64,000 bases of DNA from Setaria digitata. Lineage: Eukaryota; Nematoda; Chromadorea; Rhabditida; Setariidae. The stretch's first letter is position 1. The number at the start of each line of letters is the position of its first letter. The stretch spans positions 1 through 64,000 of the forward strand of contig RCAB01000223.1 of the NCBI GenBank assembly GCA_003640385.1, read 5' to 3'. Made by a program: the position numbers and the translations under genes. Shown here piece after piece: positions 10,970 to 23,348 of this stretch. The notes beneath the pieces were generated by a model. That model was not told the origin of the DNA and ran no database searches. It was given only the letters and a program-made list of their open reading frames with translations.

Positions 10970-13900
10970 ATGAAGAATCGATTCTCGACTTTGGATGTAT
11001 TTGCTGTGATTCATGATTTGAAGGAACTGGTCGGTCAGCGTGTCGTCAATGTATATGATGTGAATCCACGGACATATCTTATCCGGATTCAAAAGTTGGT
11101 TTCAAAACAATTATTCACAACAATGTAAAGATTGATTCAGAGTACGATTTGGCTATTTATATCCGTGAATATTATAGACCAGATGAGAAGTGCTTCATCA
11201 TGCTAGAATCAGGATGTAGAATTCACAAAACTACATTTGAATGGCCTAAAGCGCAGTTTCCTTCCTCGTTCAGCATGAAACTTCGCAAACATATCAGGCA
11301 TAAAAGATTGGAAGCTATTACACAACTTGGTATTGATCGAATTATCGATATGAAGTTCGGTTCGGATGATCATGCATGCCATGTGGTATGTTGTATAGTA
11401 TTATTGATCCTAAGATTGCTTTTTTGATATACCACTTGAAAACTAAAAGGAATGCTAATTCCAATTGCTATTTAGAATGGATATTGGTCATTCCTATCGA
11501 TAGAAAATAAGTCATTTGTTCCGATGGGAATCATAAAGATTTGAAAGAAAGTAAAATGATATTGAAGCAGTAATTTCACCCAAACATTCAATTCTTTAAG
11601 CAAACTTAAAGTTACTTTCTTTAAGCTGTAATTTTATGTTTTATTTATATGTTCAATGAAATTTGTGTATTAGATTGTTGAACTGTACGACAGAGGAAAC
11701 GTACTGTTAACGGACAACAATTATACCATACTCAATGTTTTACGGCCAAGAACTGACAAGGAGACGGATATGCGTTTCTGCGTTCAGGAACGGTTGATTC
11801 TTTTTTTATTGTTTCTGTTGCAGTGTTTCATTCTCCTGCGTAAATTTCATTTTGAAAAAAGTCATTTAGATATCCCTTGGAAACTGTACGTCAAGCTGTT
11901 AACTGTCCAAGCAAAGATGAACTGCTAGCAGCATTAAACACTGTCGAGAAAAATGAACCACTAAAACGGTTTCTTGCTTCCTTTACTCAGTACGGTCCTG
12001 CTTTAATTGAGCATTCGTTAAGAACCGTTGGTGTTGTTAATACTACTCAGGTATAGCCTAGTTAGAATTTGTAGTTACACATTCTTTGGCTTGTAAAACC
12101 TATCATTTTGTGCATATTAGATGTTATAGAGATGGAAATTTTCTGATTTTTTTCCCCCAGTTGCTGTCCGAAGTTTTTTCATTTGGAATTTTGATTGGAT
12201 TGACTTTTTTCAAAAAAAAAAAGGTATTTTGTAACGTTAAGTAAAGAACAATAAGGTCTTATTGGTTTATAGCACAAGAGAAAATAAAAGATGGAAAGAT
12301 TGTCATCATCATAATTTACTGGTTTGGACTCCTAATTTTATAACAGGTGATATGTTGTTTATCGTTGTTGATGACTGTTTCCCCTATTGATAGCGCTAAA
12401 ATTAAGGTCGGCAAGAATATTAGTTTGGGAGACAATGAGGTGAAGAAATTACTCGAAGCTCTTCAACTCGCCCATCAAATTTTTGATGCAGTTAGATGCA
12501 GTGCAGCACAAGGATTTCTGATATATAAAGAAGACACAAGGATGGATGGCGAGCTAGTCGAAACATATCAGGTATGTTTAAATTTTGTCTCTTTGGTTTG
12601 GCATTAACAATACTTTCATTTATATTTATATTTTTATTAATATTATTTCATTTATATTAGGTTTACTGAGTGATTTTTTTTCTAGGAATTTCATCCATTC
12701 AATTTTTCACAGTTCAGCGACAAACAAACCAAACATTTCGCTTCATTCTCGCAGTGTGTCGATGAATTCTTTTCCAAGTTGGAATTGCAGAAAGCTAATT
12801 TAAAAGCTCTAAATATAGAAAAAGAAGCGATGAAGAAACTGAACAACGTTATAAAAGATCAACAGGTTCAATCACCGTGTTCGTTTCAATTTTGAAAAGT
12901 GTCCTGTTCCTGAATATTGTATTTTTTCACAGAATGCAGCTATAGGCATATAATTTCATTGTCGAATAAACTTGTTAATGTAGGATCGAATAGAGGCTTT
13001 GAAATTGGCGCAAATGGAAAGGAAAGAAATGGCTGAGTTGATCGAGCTAAACAGTGATTTGGTGGATAAGGCCCTGTTGGTTATTCGATCAGCTATTGCT
13101 AATCAGGTAATATTATCGTCATCTTCGAGGGTCATTTACGAATATTTCACAAATTCCTCAAATCCTGCTGTGATTTTAGCTTAGCTGGGAAGCTATTGAA
13201 GAAATGCGAATGAATGCTTGTGAAGCTGGCAATCCAATCGCTGCTTCTATTGTTGGTTTAAATTTAAATTCAAACCAGATGACTTTATTGCTCAGGGATC
13301 CATATCGCCCGGAAGCTGAACCTAAGATGGTAAATGTTTCAAATTCTTAATTTAGTCTTACCTTGTCAGGAATTATTTTCAATTCATGGCTCTGGAAATG
13401 AGTGAAGTAAATGGAAGAATGGACAGCATATACTTCTTTATTTGAGGTAACTATTGATATTGCGTTATCATCTTATCAAAATGCTAGGAAGCTTCATACG
13501 GAAAAAAAAGCTGCAGAAGAAAAAGAACAGAGAACGATATCTGCTTCATCGAAAGCAATGAAATCAGCCAAAATAAAAACAAAAGAAACTCTGGACGTGG
13601 TAGTGTTTGGATTTTTTGCAACTGATTTAATCAAAAGGAAGAGATTTATCGTTTGGAGTGATAAGTTGTTGATTTATTGGATGACCATTCAGAAGCTCTT
13701 TTTTTTCTTTTATTTTTGGACCGTATTTTATTTCCTGAATGTTAAGGTTCGTACGAAAACTGAGATCATGAAAAAACGACGTGTGATGTGGTTTGAAAAG
13801 TTTTTTTGGTTTGTAAGCTCTGAAAATTATTTGGTGATTGGCGGTCGAGATGCTCAGCAGAATGAACTGCTCGTGAAGAGGTATATTTGGAACTTCTTTG

Positions 13901-16840
13901 CTTCTCTACCACGTTTTCGGACATATATTTAGTGAAGAGAAATCACGTTTTATGAATTTCAGATACCTTCGACCAGGTGATATCTACGTACACGCAGATA
14001 TACGAGGAGCATCGTCCATTATTATTCGCAATAAAGTAGGTGGTGGAGATATACCACCGCGAACCCTGAATGAAGCTGCTACAATGGCCATATGTTATTC
14101 CTCCGCTTGGGAAACAAAAGTGGTAACCTCAGCGTGGTGGGTCTATCAGCACCAGGTAGTTTTAACACTGTAATTAGTAGTGAGGATTTGTTAGAAAACA
14201 GAGTTTTCAAGGAATAAGATTAAGTCTTAGCGCGATTGCAGTACCAATCAGTATCTAGGTTTAATAACTTGTATGTTTTANAGCAGTGTGCAACATTTTA
14301 GCTGTTATACCAAACCTTATTTGTATTTTTTTTTTAAGGTTTAGCATTCTAATTTTGGAAGACATCATGACATATTATCCNTTTAGCTGTTATACCAAAC
14401 CTTATTTGTATTTTTTTTTAAGGTTTAGCATTCTAATTTTGGAAGACATCATGACATATTATCCATCTGGAATGTGAGGTCTGAAGTTTCAGCCAACGTG
14501 ATTTCATTTGAGAATAAAATTTGAATTGCGATAGCATTGTAGGTTTCGAGGACAGCGCCAACAGGTGAATATTTGACTTCTGGTAGCTTCATGATACGGG
14601 GTAAAAAGAATTATCTGCCGCCATGTCAGCTACAAATGGGATTTGGTGTTATGTTTCAATTAGATGAGGAATCATTGGAAAGACATGTAGAGGAAAGAAA
14701 AGTCGTCCCTGTGATGATGACAGAAAGCGACACTGTGAACGAGGATGATATTGAAGATGATCGAATATCTTTAAGTGAGACTAGAAGTGAAGAAAAAGAT
14801 TCAGATAAGCGGACTGGAGATTTCCCTGATGTTCAGGTAAAACTTTTTAACATGACGAGTGAAACGCTGTATAATTTTTTGTTCCTGCTAATAACCGTAG
14901 TAAGAGCGACCTGGTCACAAACGTCAACATTTCTCTACCTTTTGGTTTTCTAAAACCTTAAATATTAGAGTAAGATTAAAAGATAAAACAAATTTTCTCC
15001 AAACGAAATCTGCTGTTAAACCTTTCTGCAATTCAGATCTCCTAGTAGTGTCTCGATAGCACATGGTATTGCCTAAGATATCTTGTTAATTCCTAAGGTT
15101 GTTAGCAGAATGATTCACAGATGCGTGTTAAATTCTTTTTATTAGAGCCGTTGTCCAAGTTTGTGTGACTCATTGGTTCTGAAATGTCCCACATGTTATA
15201 TGCTGAGTAGGGGTATTTTTGGTCTTTGCAAGGACTCGTATGGAGCTTTTTTTTGGGCAAGTACTGCAATGAAGCTATACTTGTTGTACAGAGCGTTATT
15301 TTTACTTGTTTGTATTGATGGATGATTAAGTGATACCATTATTTAGGTTAATCTACGAAATATAATTGGCGAGCGGGAAAAAGCAAATGAAGATGACAGC
15401 AGCTACAGCATTATTCAAGTTGGTCCGTTGGTAGAGAAAAAATTTGCTCCTAATACAGTGAATGATACTAGAGAGAGTGATAAAGTTGAGAAGGTAAACG
15501 AAGTGAAAGAAGAGAAAAAGGTACGTCCTATGACTCGCCGACAAAAGCACAAGGCAGAGAAAATCAAGAGAAAATATGGCGACCAAGATGATGAGGAGCG
15601 CCAGTTAAGGTTGATGTTGCTGGCATCAAAACCAAAAGGTGCACGGATTTCTGAAAGTTTGTTTATCATATTACGCTGAGAAAGTTGTCTCCATTTGTTA
15701 CAGTTGATGAAAACCATAAGTTAAATGTCTTTAGCTTTTCATTCATATAAGGTTTGTCTGATTTCAAATTTCGAGATTTTAGGCCAGAAGGACGTTTGGA
15801 GTTATTTTAATAACAAGGGTATTCCTTTAATTCTGAAATGTTATTCATGAAAATAATTTTCTTACTATGCATGTTTGAATATAGAGCGTTATCACTTGTT
15901 AGACATCGGTGTCACTATTCTTCCAGCCCTTAGTAAGCATAAGTCTGAGAGCATACGAAGATTATTTTGCGATTGTTCTTTTGAAGTTATCAAAAGAGGA
16001 TGAAATGCACTAAATTAGGAATGCTCCATGTATACTTGTAGAGCTCTTTTTTTTTGTATGATTTGTTTATGGGTAAGGATTTCTTGCAGAAAAAAAGCTG
16101 AATGAGAAACCTTTGGAGAAAATAAGAAAGAAGGTTGTGCAGGGAAATGAAGTGAACAGTCAATGTGAGTATGAGGCAAATGGATCCGACAAGTTAGCAA
16201 ATGATCGAGAAACTGAACCTCCAACAATGCCAAAAGAGATAGGATATTAGCTTAAATCCATTATTTTGAAATTTTACTTCTGAATTTTCGTTTATATGTT
16301 CTTTATATTTCGAGTAGGTATCATTTCATTTTGCGATAACGGTGTTACGAGGATTGTCACTGTGGAGCAAGAAATCTGTTCTCGGAGCACTTGTTATAGA
16401 TGGGATGAAAATTCATTCCTATGGTACCCAGAATTTAAAGCTTAAGACGGTAGAGAGATAAAAATCTGTTACTGTGAATTTTGGAGTATTTGAAATTGTG
16501 GATTTTAAAAGGAAAATTTGGAACCATATTTTTAGGAGGAAGATGATGAACCACTGGAAGCAGATGTAGCACTAATGGATGCTGAAGAAACGAAAATGCT
16601 GAATTCGTTAACGTGGCGACCTGTAGATGGAGATGTTCTTCTGTTTGCTTTAGTAATTGTGGCACCGTACCAAATGATGCATAATTTCAAATACAAAGTG
16701 AAATTAACTCCGGGAACTGGAAAAAGAGGAAAAGCGGCTAAAAGTGCGATAGCTTTGTTTCAAGTAATTCCTTTTGTTTTTTTTTTCTTCTTTTTCCTTT
16801 TGTTGACTGTAGACTATTTCTAGAAATATTTGGGGAAAGT

Positions 16841-16908
<68 letters not shown>

Positions 16909-17221
16909 GCAGGGGACATAAATTTTGTTCAGTTTCGATGGATATAATCAGAAAGAATTTTGGGCGTGAAAATATTAACCATTAGAAGTTTATAATTAAT
17001 AACTGCCTTATCAGAGTAGCATGTTTAGTAGAGGAGGAATAGAGATGGGGAGTAGATTTTCAACTTTGCTAATGGATTAACATTTGTTTTTTCTTCAGCG
17101 CGACAAGACAGCGAATGCACAAGAAATGAGTTTGCTGAAAGTGTTAGCAACTGATGACCAAATCTCAAGGAATATTCCTGGAAAAGTTAGAGTTTCAGCT
17201 CCACAGCTAAACCGAAAATAG
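10970..17221 (+). CDS. NEMF: NEMF / Rqc2 / Tae2-family ribosome quality control factor
   Basis: Coding exons read at 10970-11094, 11178-11385, 11674-11792, 11870-12050, 12347-12571, 12686-12865, 12984-13106, 13180-13329, 13447-13599, 13747-13880, 13963-14155, 14543-14836, 15347-15638, then one or two exons between 16090 and 16763, and 17099-17221; roughly 930 residues. The NFACT-N domain carries the conserved D9 (FSTLD) and the Asp-Arg pair D95-R96 (GIDRIID), equivalent to D98-R99 of yeast Rqc2. Coiled-coil segments follow, then NFACT-R ([31 protein letters not shown]), an acidic/lysine-rich linker and the NFACT-C tail ending in [17 protein letters not shown]. Family role: binds 60S subunits with stalled peptidyl-tRNA, recruits Listerin and drives C-terminal tailing. 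The exon path between 15638 and 16763 is not settled, and the acceptor at 13447 is inferred mainly from alignment. Confidence 0.93.
14281..14465 (+). other. Assembly joins: two Ns bracketing a 99-bp segment
   Basis: Ns at 14281 and 14381 bracket 99 bp whose last 85 bp are repeated right after the second N, differing only in the length of a T run (10 versus 9). This is probably a short unmerged contig inserted into a NEMF intron. Any reading frame across the Ns is artificial. Confidence 0.85.
16844..16907. repeat. (AC)32 microsatellite
   Basis: A perfect 64-bp AC dinucleotide run lies in the last intron of the NEMF gene. It is likely to be length-polymorphic. Confidence 0.98.
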
Positions 17222-17409
17222 AATCGATACGATGGAAAAAAGGATAAATTTGTACTAGTTACGTCTGATGCAATTTCATATGGTCTTGATTTTGGACATA
17301 GTAATTAGAAATTCATAGCTTTTGATGTAATCAGGTTTTTCAACATAAAAATTGTTTAGTGATAGCAGTATCGGCAGTGTTGTCATCGTCTTACTTGTCT
17401 TTCCAATAT

Positions 17410-17415
17410 AATAAA
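17410..17415 (+). terminator. Poly(A) signal of NEMF
   Basis: AATAAA lies 189 nt after the NEMF stop codon, followed by GT-rich sequence (GTTTGGATGGTTGTCC), as expected for a cleavage site. Confidence 0.6.
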
Positions 17416-17530
17416 GCTGAAAATAACTGTTTGGATGGTTGTCCACTTGTTTATAAAGTACATTCTGTACAATATTTTACACAAAGATTTATTGTCAATT
17501 CGTAATTTATTCGTTTTAAATTTCTCCCTA

Positions 17531-17561
17531 GGCAAGAGCCGAGNTAAAGGCAAGAGCCGAG
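17531..17561 (+). other. Assembly join: N between two short identical segments
   Basis: GGCAAGAGCCGAG stands just before and, after an N at 17544 and a few bases, again after the join. This is a short unresolved overlap in the NEMF-hrpl-1 intergenic region. Confidence 0.6.
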
Positions 17562-17811
17562 AGGTATTGTACGGCTGGACGGTGTTTACAACATAGTTAA
17601 GTGTTTGGGATCGCCGGCATTTTGGGTTGCTTTTTTTTTTGTGTCTTTCATAGTGCAGAGGGATGTTTTTTATTCTTAAAAGAGAAAATAGGTCAGAGTA
17701 AAGAGGTGATGGACGAAGATTAAAGATTATTACGTTTTGTGCTGACTGTAATGTAATTGCTGTGAGTCACAAATAAATGAAAGCGAATTTGGTGGAATGT
17801 GGATGCTTTTT

Positions 17812-17813
17812 AG
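17812..17813 (+). other. Possible spliced-leader acceptor, hrpl-1
   Basis: ATGCTTTTTAG ends directly at the ATG (17814), with a pyrimidine tract in front. Trans-splicing here would place the start codon immediately after the leader. Confidence 0.6.
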
Positions 17814-20800
17814 ATGGATACGGAAGTGAAAGAGGAAGAGAGTGGATCACAGATACCACCATCGAAACGTTTCCGACGTGACGATAATGTTGATCCGACC
17901 AATCCGGATCCGTCAATAGTTGTTCATGTCCGGAATTTAAGTCCAAAAGCTACCGAAGCTGATCTACTCGAAGCGTTATCGCATTTTGGTCCTATATCGT
18001 ACGCTACCTGCATGCCAGGAAAGCGGATGGCATTGGTGGAATTTGAGGTTTTGGCATGCAGTTTTGAATGAAAATGTTGAATTACTGGTAGTTTTCGTAG
18101 TCGGAAATGAGCTGTGAAGAGTTAGCAACGATTTGGCGGTGATATCTAGGTGGAAGTGAAAATATTTTAGGAAGTGGAAGGAGCTCGTTCATGTGTTGTT
18201 TATGCGCAAACGAATCAAATTTATGTTGCCGGGCAGGCTGCTCTCTTCAATTATTCAACATCAAAAATGATCCAAAGACTGGGACTTGAGTCAGAAACAC
18301 CAAATCATGTACTTATATTGACCATTTACAATGCTCAGTATCCTGTTAACGTCGATGTCATCCATCAGGTACTGGCTGTTTATATGGCGGTGGCTTTATA
18401 TGGCTTGTCCGTTTAATGTATTTTTGTAGACTTCCTGAGTTTCCCTCTTTAAACTATACCATTCTAAATCACTTCCATATAATTTAATTCGACTCGTCAT
18501 TAGAATGGAAGTATTTTTGAGCTTTGAATTACTTTTCTATTGATCGAATCGAGTTAGAAAGGAAATTGAATAAACCCGCAGGAACTGAAGCTTTCATAGA
18601 TTTGTGAACCACATGGTTTTGTGAAACGCATTGCTATGATACGTCGTACAATGCTGCAAGCACTAGTGGAATTTGAAAGTGCAGAAATTGCGAAGAAAGC
18701 GAAACATGCAATGAATGGGGCTGATATATACTCGGGATGTTGTACGCTCAAAGTCGAATTCGCCAAGGTTATTTATGTAGTCCGAACAATTTTTTCTAAA
18801 ATCCCATTATTTTTTGTTGATTCTCCTGCCTACGTGTACCTACGTGTATCATCTCGTAATTTTCAATTATTATTTAATAGGTGTGAAAGTGCTGCATTAT
18901 ATGGGAAATTAAACTGATGTATTTAATGTAATATGGCATCACAAGTAACAAATCAATTTCAGCCGGAACATGTGAAAGTGACCCGCAATGATATGGATCA
19001 GTGGGATTATACGAAGGCCCCACAATCAGGTTGTTCTTTAAGAATGTCAGTGGTTGTGGAAATGGTGTAGATATTGTTGCAGGTTATTTCAAACTTACAT
19101 GGTATAGTGTGAAAGTTACATCCATACAAACTACACTGACGGGCACTATGAGTGGATCGAAGGTCGGGAAAGCAGCAACAAATTTTACCTACCATCAACA
19201 TATATAGTAGTACCAACATGAAAAGATCGCAGATGTTGCATTCCGCAGCTGTCATCAATACCATCACCATCATCATCATTATCATCATCATCACTTTCAT
19301 GACCATCATCACCATCATTATCATCAGCAGCATCAACATCATCAGTATCAGCAACAGCATAAGAGGTTCATCGTAGAAGGCACATTTTCTGAAATGATGC
19401 AGAAAACAGTCAAAACAACAGGTACCGATTCCCAACCTAAGTGCATCCAGCATCACAAATATGAGAACAAAATGTGGCATCGTATTGGGCAGTTGAGAAA
19501 AAGAAACGTTTCTTCATACTATCATTACTGCAGTACAACTATTATTCGCAACTCTCACTGGTGGTCGTAAAGCGCGTAAATGATAATAAGAGGGAAGAGT
19601 GTAAGCGAAGAGGTAAAACAGGTTGATAGAATGGACGGCATGAAAATAATTGGACACTTAATGGAGTACAGCATTGGAATGCATTGCATACAGAGAATAC
19701 ATACACAGAAAGGAACATAAGGACGAAGAACTACGAGCAACTCTAATGAGAGCTTATTCCCGAGCTTGTTAATTATTGGCGATAAACGTGAACGCATCCC
19801 TTTTCTGCAGGTTTTTACCGCAAAAAGAGCTTGCGGTGTGGAAGAAATTATGTAGCAGTGGTGTTGGCCTACAGGCTTAAGTTTATGTATTACCTGGATA
19901 AGGTTCGTTGATACCATTATGTTGCATTGTTCGAGTGTGACTTGGGGCTGGCTCATGGATGAGTCGCTGAAGTCTTCCGCATCTTTCTTTACATTTCATA
20001 CAAGGCTGCAAAGGTCGGCGTTGTATTACTGCATACTTTTTATTTTATCTTTATTTATTTGTTCATTTAGTTTTTTATTCTTTCTAGTTGCACGTTGCTC
20101 ATGATGTTAAAAAAATATATTCTATACGTTATAGGCGATATTATTTCAGAGTATACTGAAGAGCCTCGGAAAACGCTGCTAAATGATGCAGGGCCGCGTG
20201 GAGGACGTAATATTTTTTCTTTATTTGTTTTTATTACCACGTTCTATTCAAAATATTTGATGTTTAATGTAGCTTTGATAGCTTACGTTATGACAATATT
20301 TTCCTTTTTCTGTTTTCAGCGCCTGGACCACGTGGACCTCCAAGTTATGGTATGTTATGATACTTTGTTGCTTGACAATGGTTCAATTGCTGAAGATGTG
20401 AATTTTGTGTGAATGACTGGTTATACGATGGATAATGTTCTCTAAACCTTCATTTTCCTCTCTAGATACGTTTGGTTTGTTTACTTATAGGTGGATACGG
20501 TGGACGTGGTCGAGGTGGCCCACCTGCTGATTATGGTTATCATGATGATCGCTATGGCTCAAACTATGGAAGAGGTCGTGGTAGCTATGATGAATACGAT
20601 GGTGGATATGGGAGAACTGAAGGGTATGGAAGAGGAGATGGTTACTCTCGTGATGGATATTACGGCAGAGGAAGTAGCCGAGGTGGTTTTGGTCGTGGTG
20701 ATAATAGTTATGGTCGAGGAGCATATGCACGTGGAAGAGGTAGTTAGTCATTTTTGTCCCATATATTCATTAATGTATTTTGTGATTTTGGATGTAAAGT

Positions 20801-22795
20801 TTGCTTTAAAATTTTAATATAAAAGTGGATAATCATTGGAATAATCTTAGAGAACACTATTGAGAATTCTGTGGCTTATTCCAGGACACTATTAGTGCTA
20901 TTCTGCTGTAAAGGCTTAAGCATAGATACAGTGATAATGGACGCGTTCTTGCGATTACATCACTCGTTATTAATTCACGACTGTTACTAATTTACTGTTT
21001 TACCTAGCAGTAGGTGCAGTTTGCTTCCACATTCTTGAACAATCATCTTGTTCCATATTGCGCTCTAGTTGGATTTTTTATTCTTGGAATATTGTTTCGA
21101 CCTACAGAATGTCGTCTTTAGTTTGATATGCGATCAACTAAAGTTTTCTGTTGCAGGTAGTGGTGGTTGTCTCTATGAAGATGAACGCGATTATTACAAT
21201 GGAGATGGCCCTGTGATGATGATTTATGGCATTGATCAAGATAATTTCAACTGCGACAAATTATTTAATCTTTTGTGCCTCTATGGCAATTGCGATAAGG
21301 TATTTTGTTTTAATTTCATTGTTTCTAAAAAAGTACGTTGATGGAGTGTTTTGTTCTTCCTTACTACCAAACTTTTCAAAATTCTTTAGGGTCTGCAAGA
21401 ACCATGAAGAAAAAAAAAACCATCCATTATTTTTTTGTTTGAAAGACGCTGAATTTTCTTTTTACTTCATGGTTATAATTATTTTAGATTAAATTTATGA
21501 AGTCGAAGACAGATACGGCAATGGCCCAAATGGGTAGTGTTCGTCAAGTCTACACAACAATCGATAACCTCCATGGTACCATGATTTTTGGCAATAAACT
21601 TGCTCTTCGGCCATCAAAACAGCAGATTTTGCACGAAATACGTGATCCGTTTATATTGCCAGATGGAACGCCTTCTTACAGGTAAAGCAGTTGAGCAACT
21701 TCTGAAATAGTCCATTGAAGGAGAGAAAATTCCTAATATGCCGGAAATAAAAAAAAATTGTGTACAGGGATTATGCCAGTAGTCGCAACCAGCGCTATAC
21801 AACACCAGAATTAGCGGCCAGGAATCGTATTGTGAAACCAACACACGTTTTGCACTGGTATAATGCTCCTGTGACGATGACGGAAGAGAAGTTGAAAGAG
21901 GTAGATTTTTACAAACAGCATCTACAAATGGTATTGTAACCAAACCTTCACTTCCCAGGCATATATGGATAAGGATCAGATAAAGGAGGTGTTAAGACTT
22001 AGTTGCAGAAAAACTTGTTACCATCTTTCAAATGTCTTGACTTCCTTTAGCAATAATGCTTGAGCCATGATCTAAGATATACCTTTCTGACTTGTTTACT
22101 TAAAAGACCTGTTAGTTGAGGACTTCCATCATGTCTCGCTTCCAGCAATTTGTAGTTGCATATGTAAATGCCCTGTATTTTTCGGCATCTCGCCATTTAT
22201 TGCGCGAATGGAGCATATGAAATGTCGATTTTGCAACGAAAGCTACCACTCAATTAATGCTATATTTTAAGGAAAACTAACCGCCATTCATGTATAATCC
22301 TAAGATCCCATGATTTTGACTGAAAAATCAAAATATATTCAGCTCTTTGTCGACAAGGGAGCTGTGGCTCCGGACAAGGTGGTCATCTTTCCCCAACGTT
22401 CTGAACGTAGTTCGGCCGGAATCTGTGAGTTTCCAAACACGGAGCGTGCAACAGAAGCGCTTATGTTGGCTAATCACACACCAGTTGAAAGCCCTGGTAA
22501 GTTATATCAAAAATTCTCTAATTTCTAAATCCTTTAAAAATCATCCATTCTCTAGGATTTGTTGTCATACCGGTACAGTGGAGGGAAGGAACTTTTGTAA
22601 TTCCTTGAAAAGATTGATTTTCAGTAAATAATTTACGTTAAGGCTTACCAAACTTCTCTATATTTTCTAATATATGGGAACTGAGTTTATATAACTTTTA
22701 AGACTAGTGTAAAAAATGTTACAGTCGGCAAAGCGCCATACATCGTGAAATTGGCTTTTGCTGGTGGTCGTGATGGAAAAGATTTTCGAATGTGA
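17814..22795 (+). CDS. hrpl-1: hnRNP L-type splicing regulator (HRPL-1)
   Basis: Twelve exons give 565 residues: 17814-18047, 18171-18368, 18600-18767, 18963-19029, 20150-20206, 20320-20349, 20491-20739, 21157-21299, 21488-21681, 21768-21900, 22343-22496, 22725-22795; all phases agree. A basic N-terminal SKRFRRDD patch could be a nuclear signal. RRM1 (about 36-105, VVHVRNLSPKATEADLLEAL) and RRM2 (about 125-195, NGADIYSGCCTLKVEFAK) match hnRNP L closely, including the WDYT segment after RRM2. Exon 7 encodes a Gly/Arg/Tyr-rich RGG segment (about 252-334). RRM3 begins at PVMMIYGIDQ and RRM4 at HVLHWYNAP. Family role: nuclear binding of CA-rich pre-mRNA to repress or activate exons. hnRNP L is known to prefer CA repeats, and the gene just upstream holds a (AC)32 run; I read no functional link into that. 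Confidence 0.95.
19233..19421 (+). other. Candidate His-rich cassette exon of hrpl-1
   Basis: Inside the long fourth intron, an open frame of 119 codons (19211-19567) runs across an ATC-rich tract. A CAG acceptor at 19231-19232 and an AG|GTACCG donor after 19421 would define a 189-nt exon in exactly the phase left open by exon 4 and required by exon 5, so inclusion adds 63 residues without a frameshift. The product is dominated by His with Gln and Tyr. Human hnRNP L also has a His/Tyr/Gly-rich linker between RRM2 and RRM3. The acceptor lacks a pyrimidine tract, so this may be chance. Confidence 0.35.
19251..19352. repeat. Imperfect ATC/CAT trinucleotide repeat
   Basis: About 100 bp of degenerate CAT/CAC/CAG triplets lie in the hrpl-1 intron. 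One plus frame reads as His/Gln and the antisense frame as Met/Leu; the latter explains a long antisense open frame that I do not consider a gene. Confidence 0.85.
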
Positions 22796-23348
22796 TAGTA
22801 TGTTTCCATTTTCATTCACCTCATTTCCACAGTGGTGGGCATACTTTCGTTCGTGGTATGTGTTCATTTAACATAAGGGTTTATTTTTGCACTATGGTCT
22901 CAGCTGTTCAGTTTTATTCGAATATAATCGAGGAACATTGGCAGCTTTTATGTGTGTGTGGGTGTGTGTGTGTATTTGTTCCTTAGCGAGACTTTCTCAC
23001 TCAGGTAGAAATTACAGAAATTACCTATTACTGAAAAGCGGGCGCAGTCAGACCCGTAATTCAGAGGAAGGACCTCGACTGGAAAGAGCCAGTCAAACAA
23101 TAGTTTTGAGGTTAATTATCCTTCATGATTGTGGAGAAGTTCTCTACCTTTTTTTTGAACACTTTTTTCCTTAATACTTTTTGTCATGTTTTAAACAGTA
23201 CCAGTAATAAATGATCTGAATTTCAAACAAAAAAATGGTGGATACCTTATTGAAAAAGAAAGAAATATACCGGAAATATAAATATTATACAACAGTGTAG
23301 TTTCAAAGCTCATAAGAATATACATCAATTTAGTCATAATGAAAGGAA
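22796..23348. other. Convergent intergenic region hrpl-1 / psmd-9
   Basis: These 553 bp separate two stop codons facing each other. A plus-strand AATAAA at 23206-23211 could end hrpl-1 transcripts. A GC-richer patch at 23035-23100 was not recognised as any RNA or coding exon. Confidence 0.55.

Noticed and set aside
16704..16919. Antisense open frame with Cys-Val repeats
   Set aside because: Translation of the (AC)32 microsatellite; not a gene.
19007..19480. Long antisense open frame rich in Met and Leu opposite the hrpl-1 intron
   Set aside because: It is the reverse reading of the CAT/CAC trinucleotide tract; low complexity, no recognisable domain, no splice context.
20485..20817. Open frames in other frames over the RGG exon, on both strands
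   Set aside because: Shadows of the Gly/Arg/Tyr-rich exon 7 of hrpl-1, which is fixed by splice phase on both sides.
22986..23174. GC-richer patch and open frame in the hrpl-1 3' region
   Set aside because: No recognised RNA fold or protein family; it lies downstream of the hrpl-1 stop and is best treated as 3' UTR.
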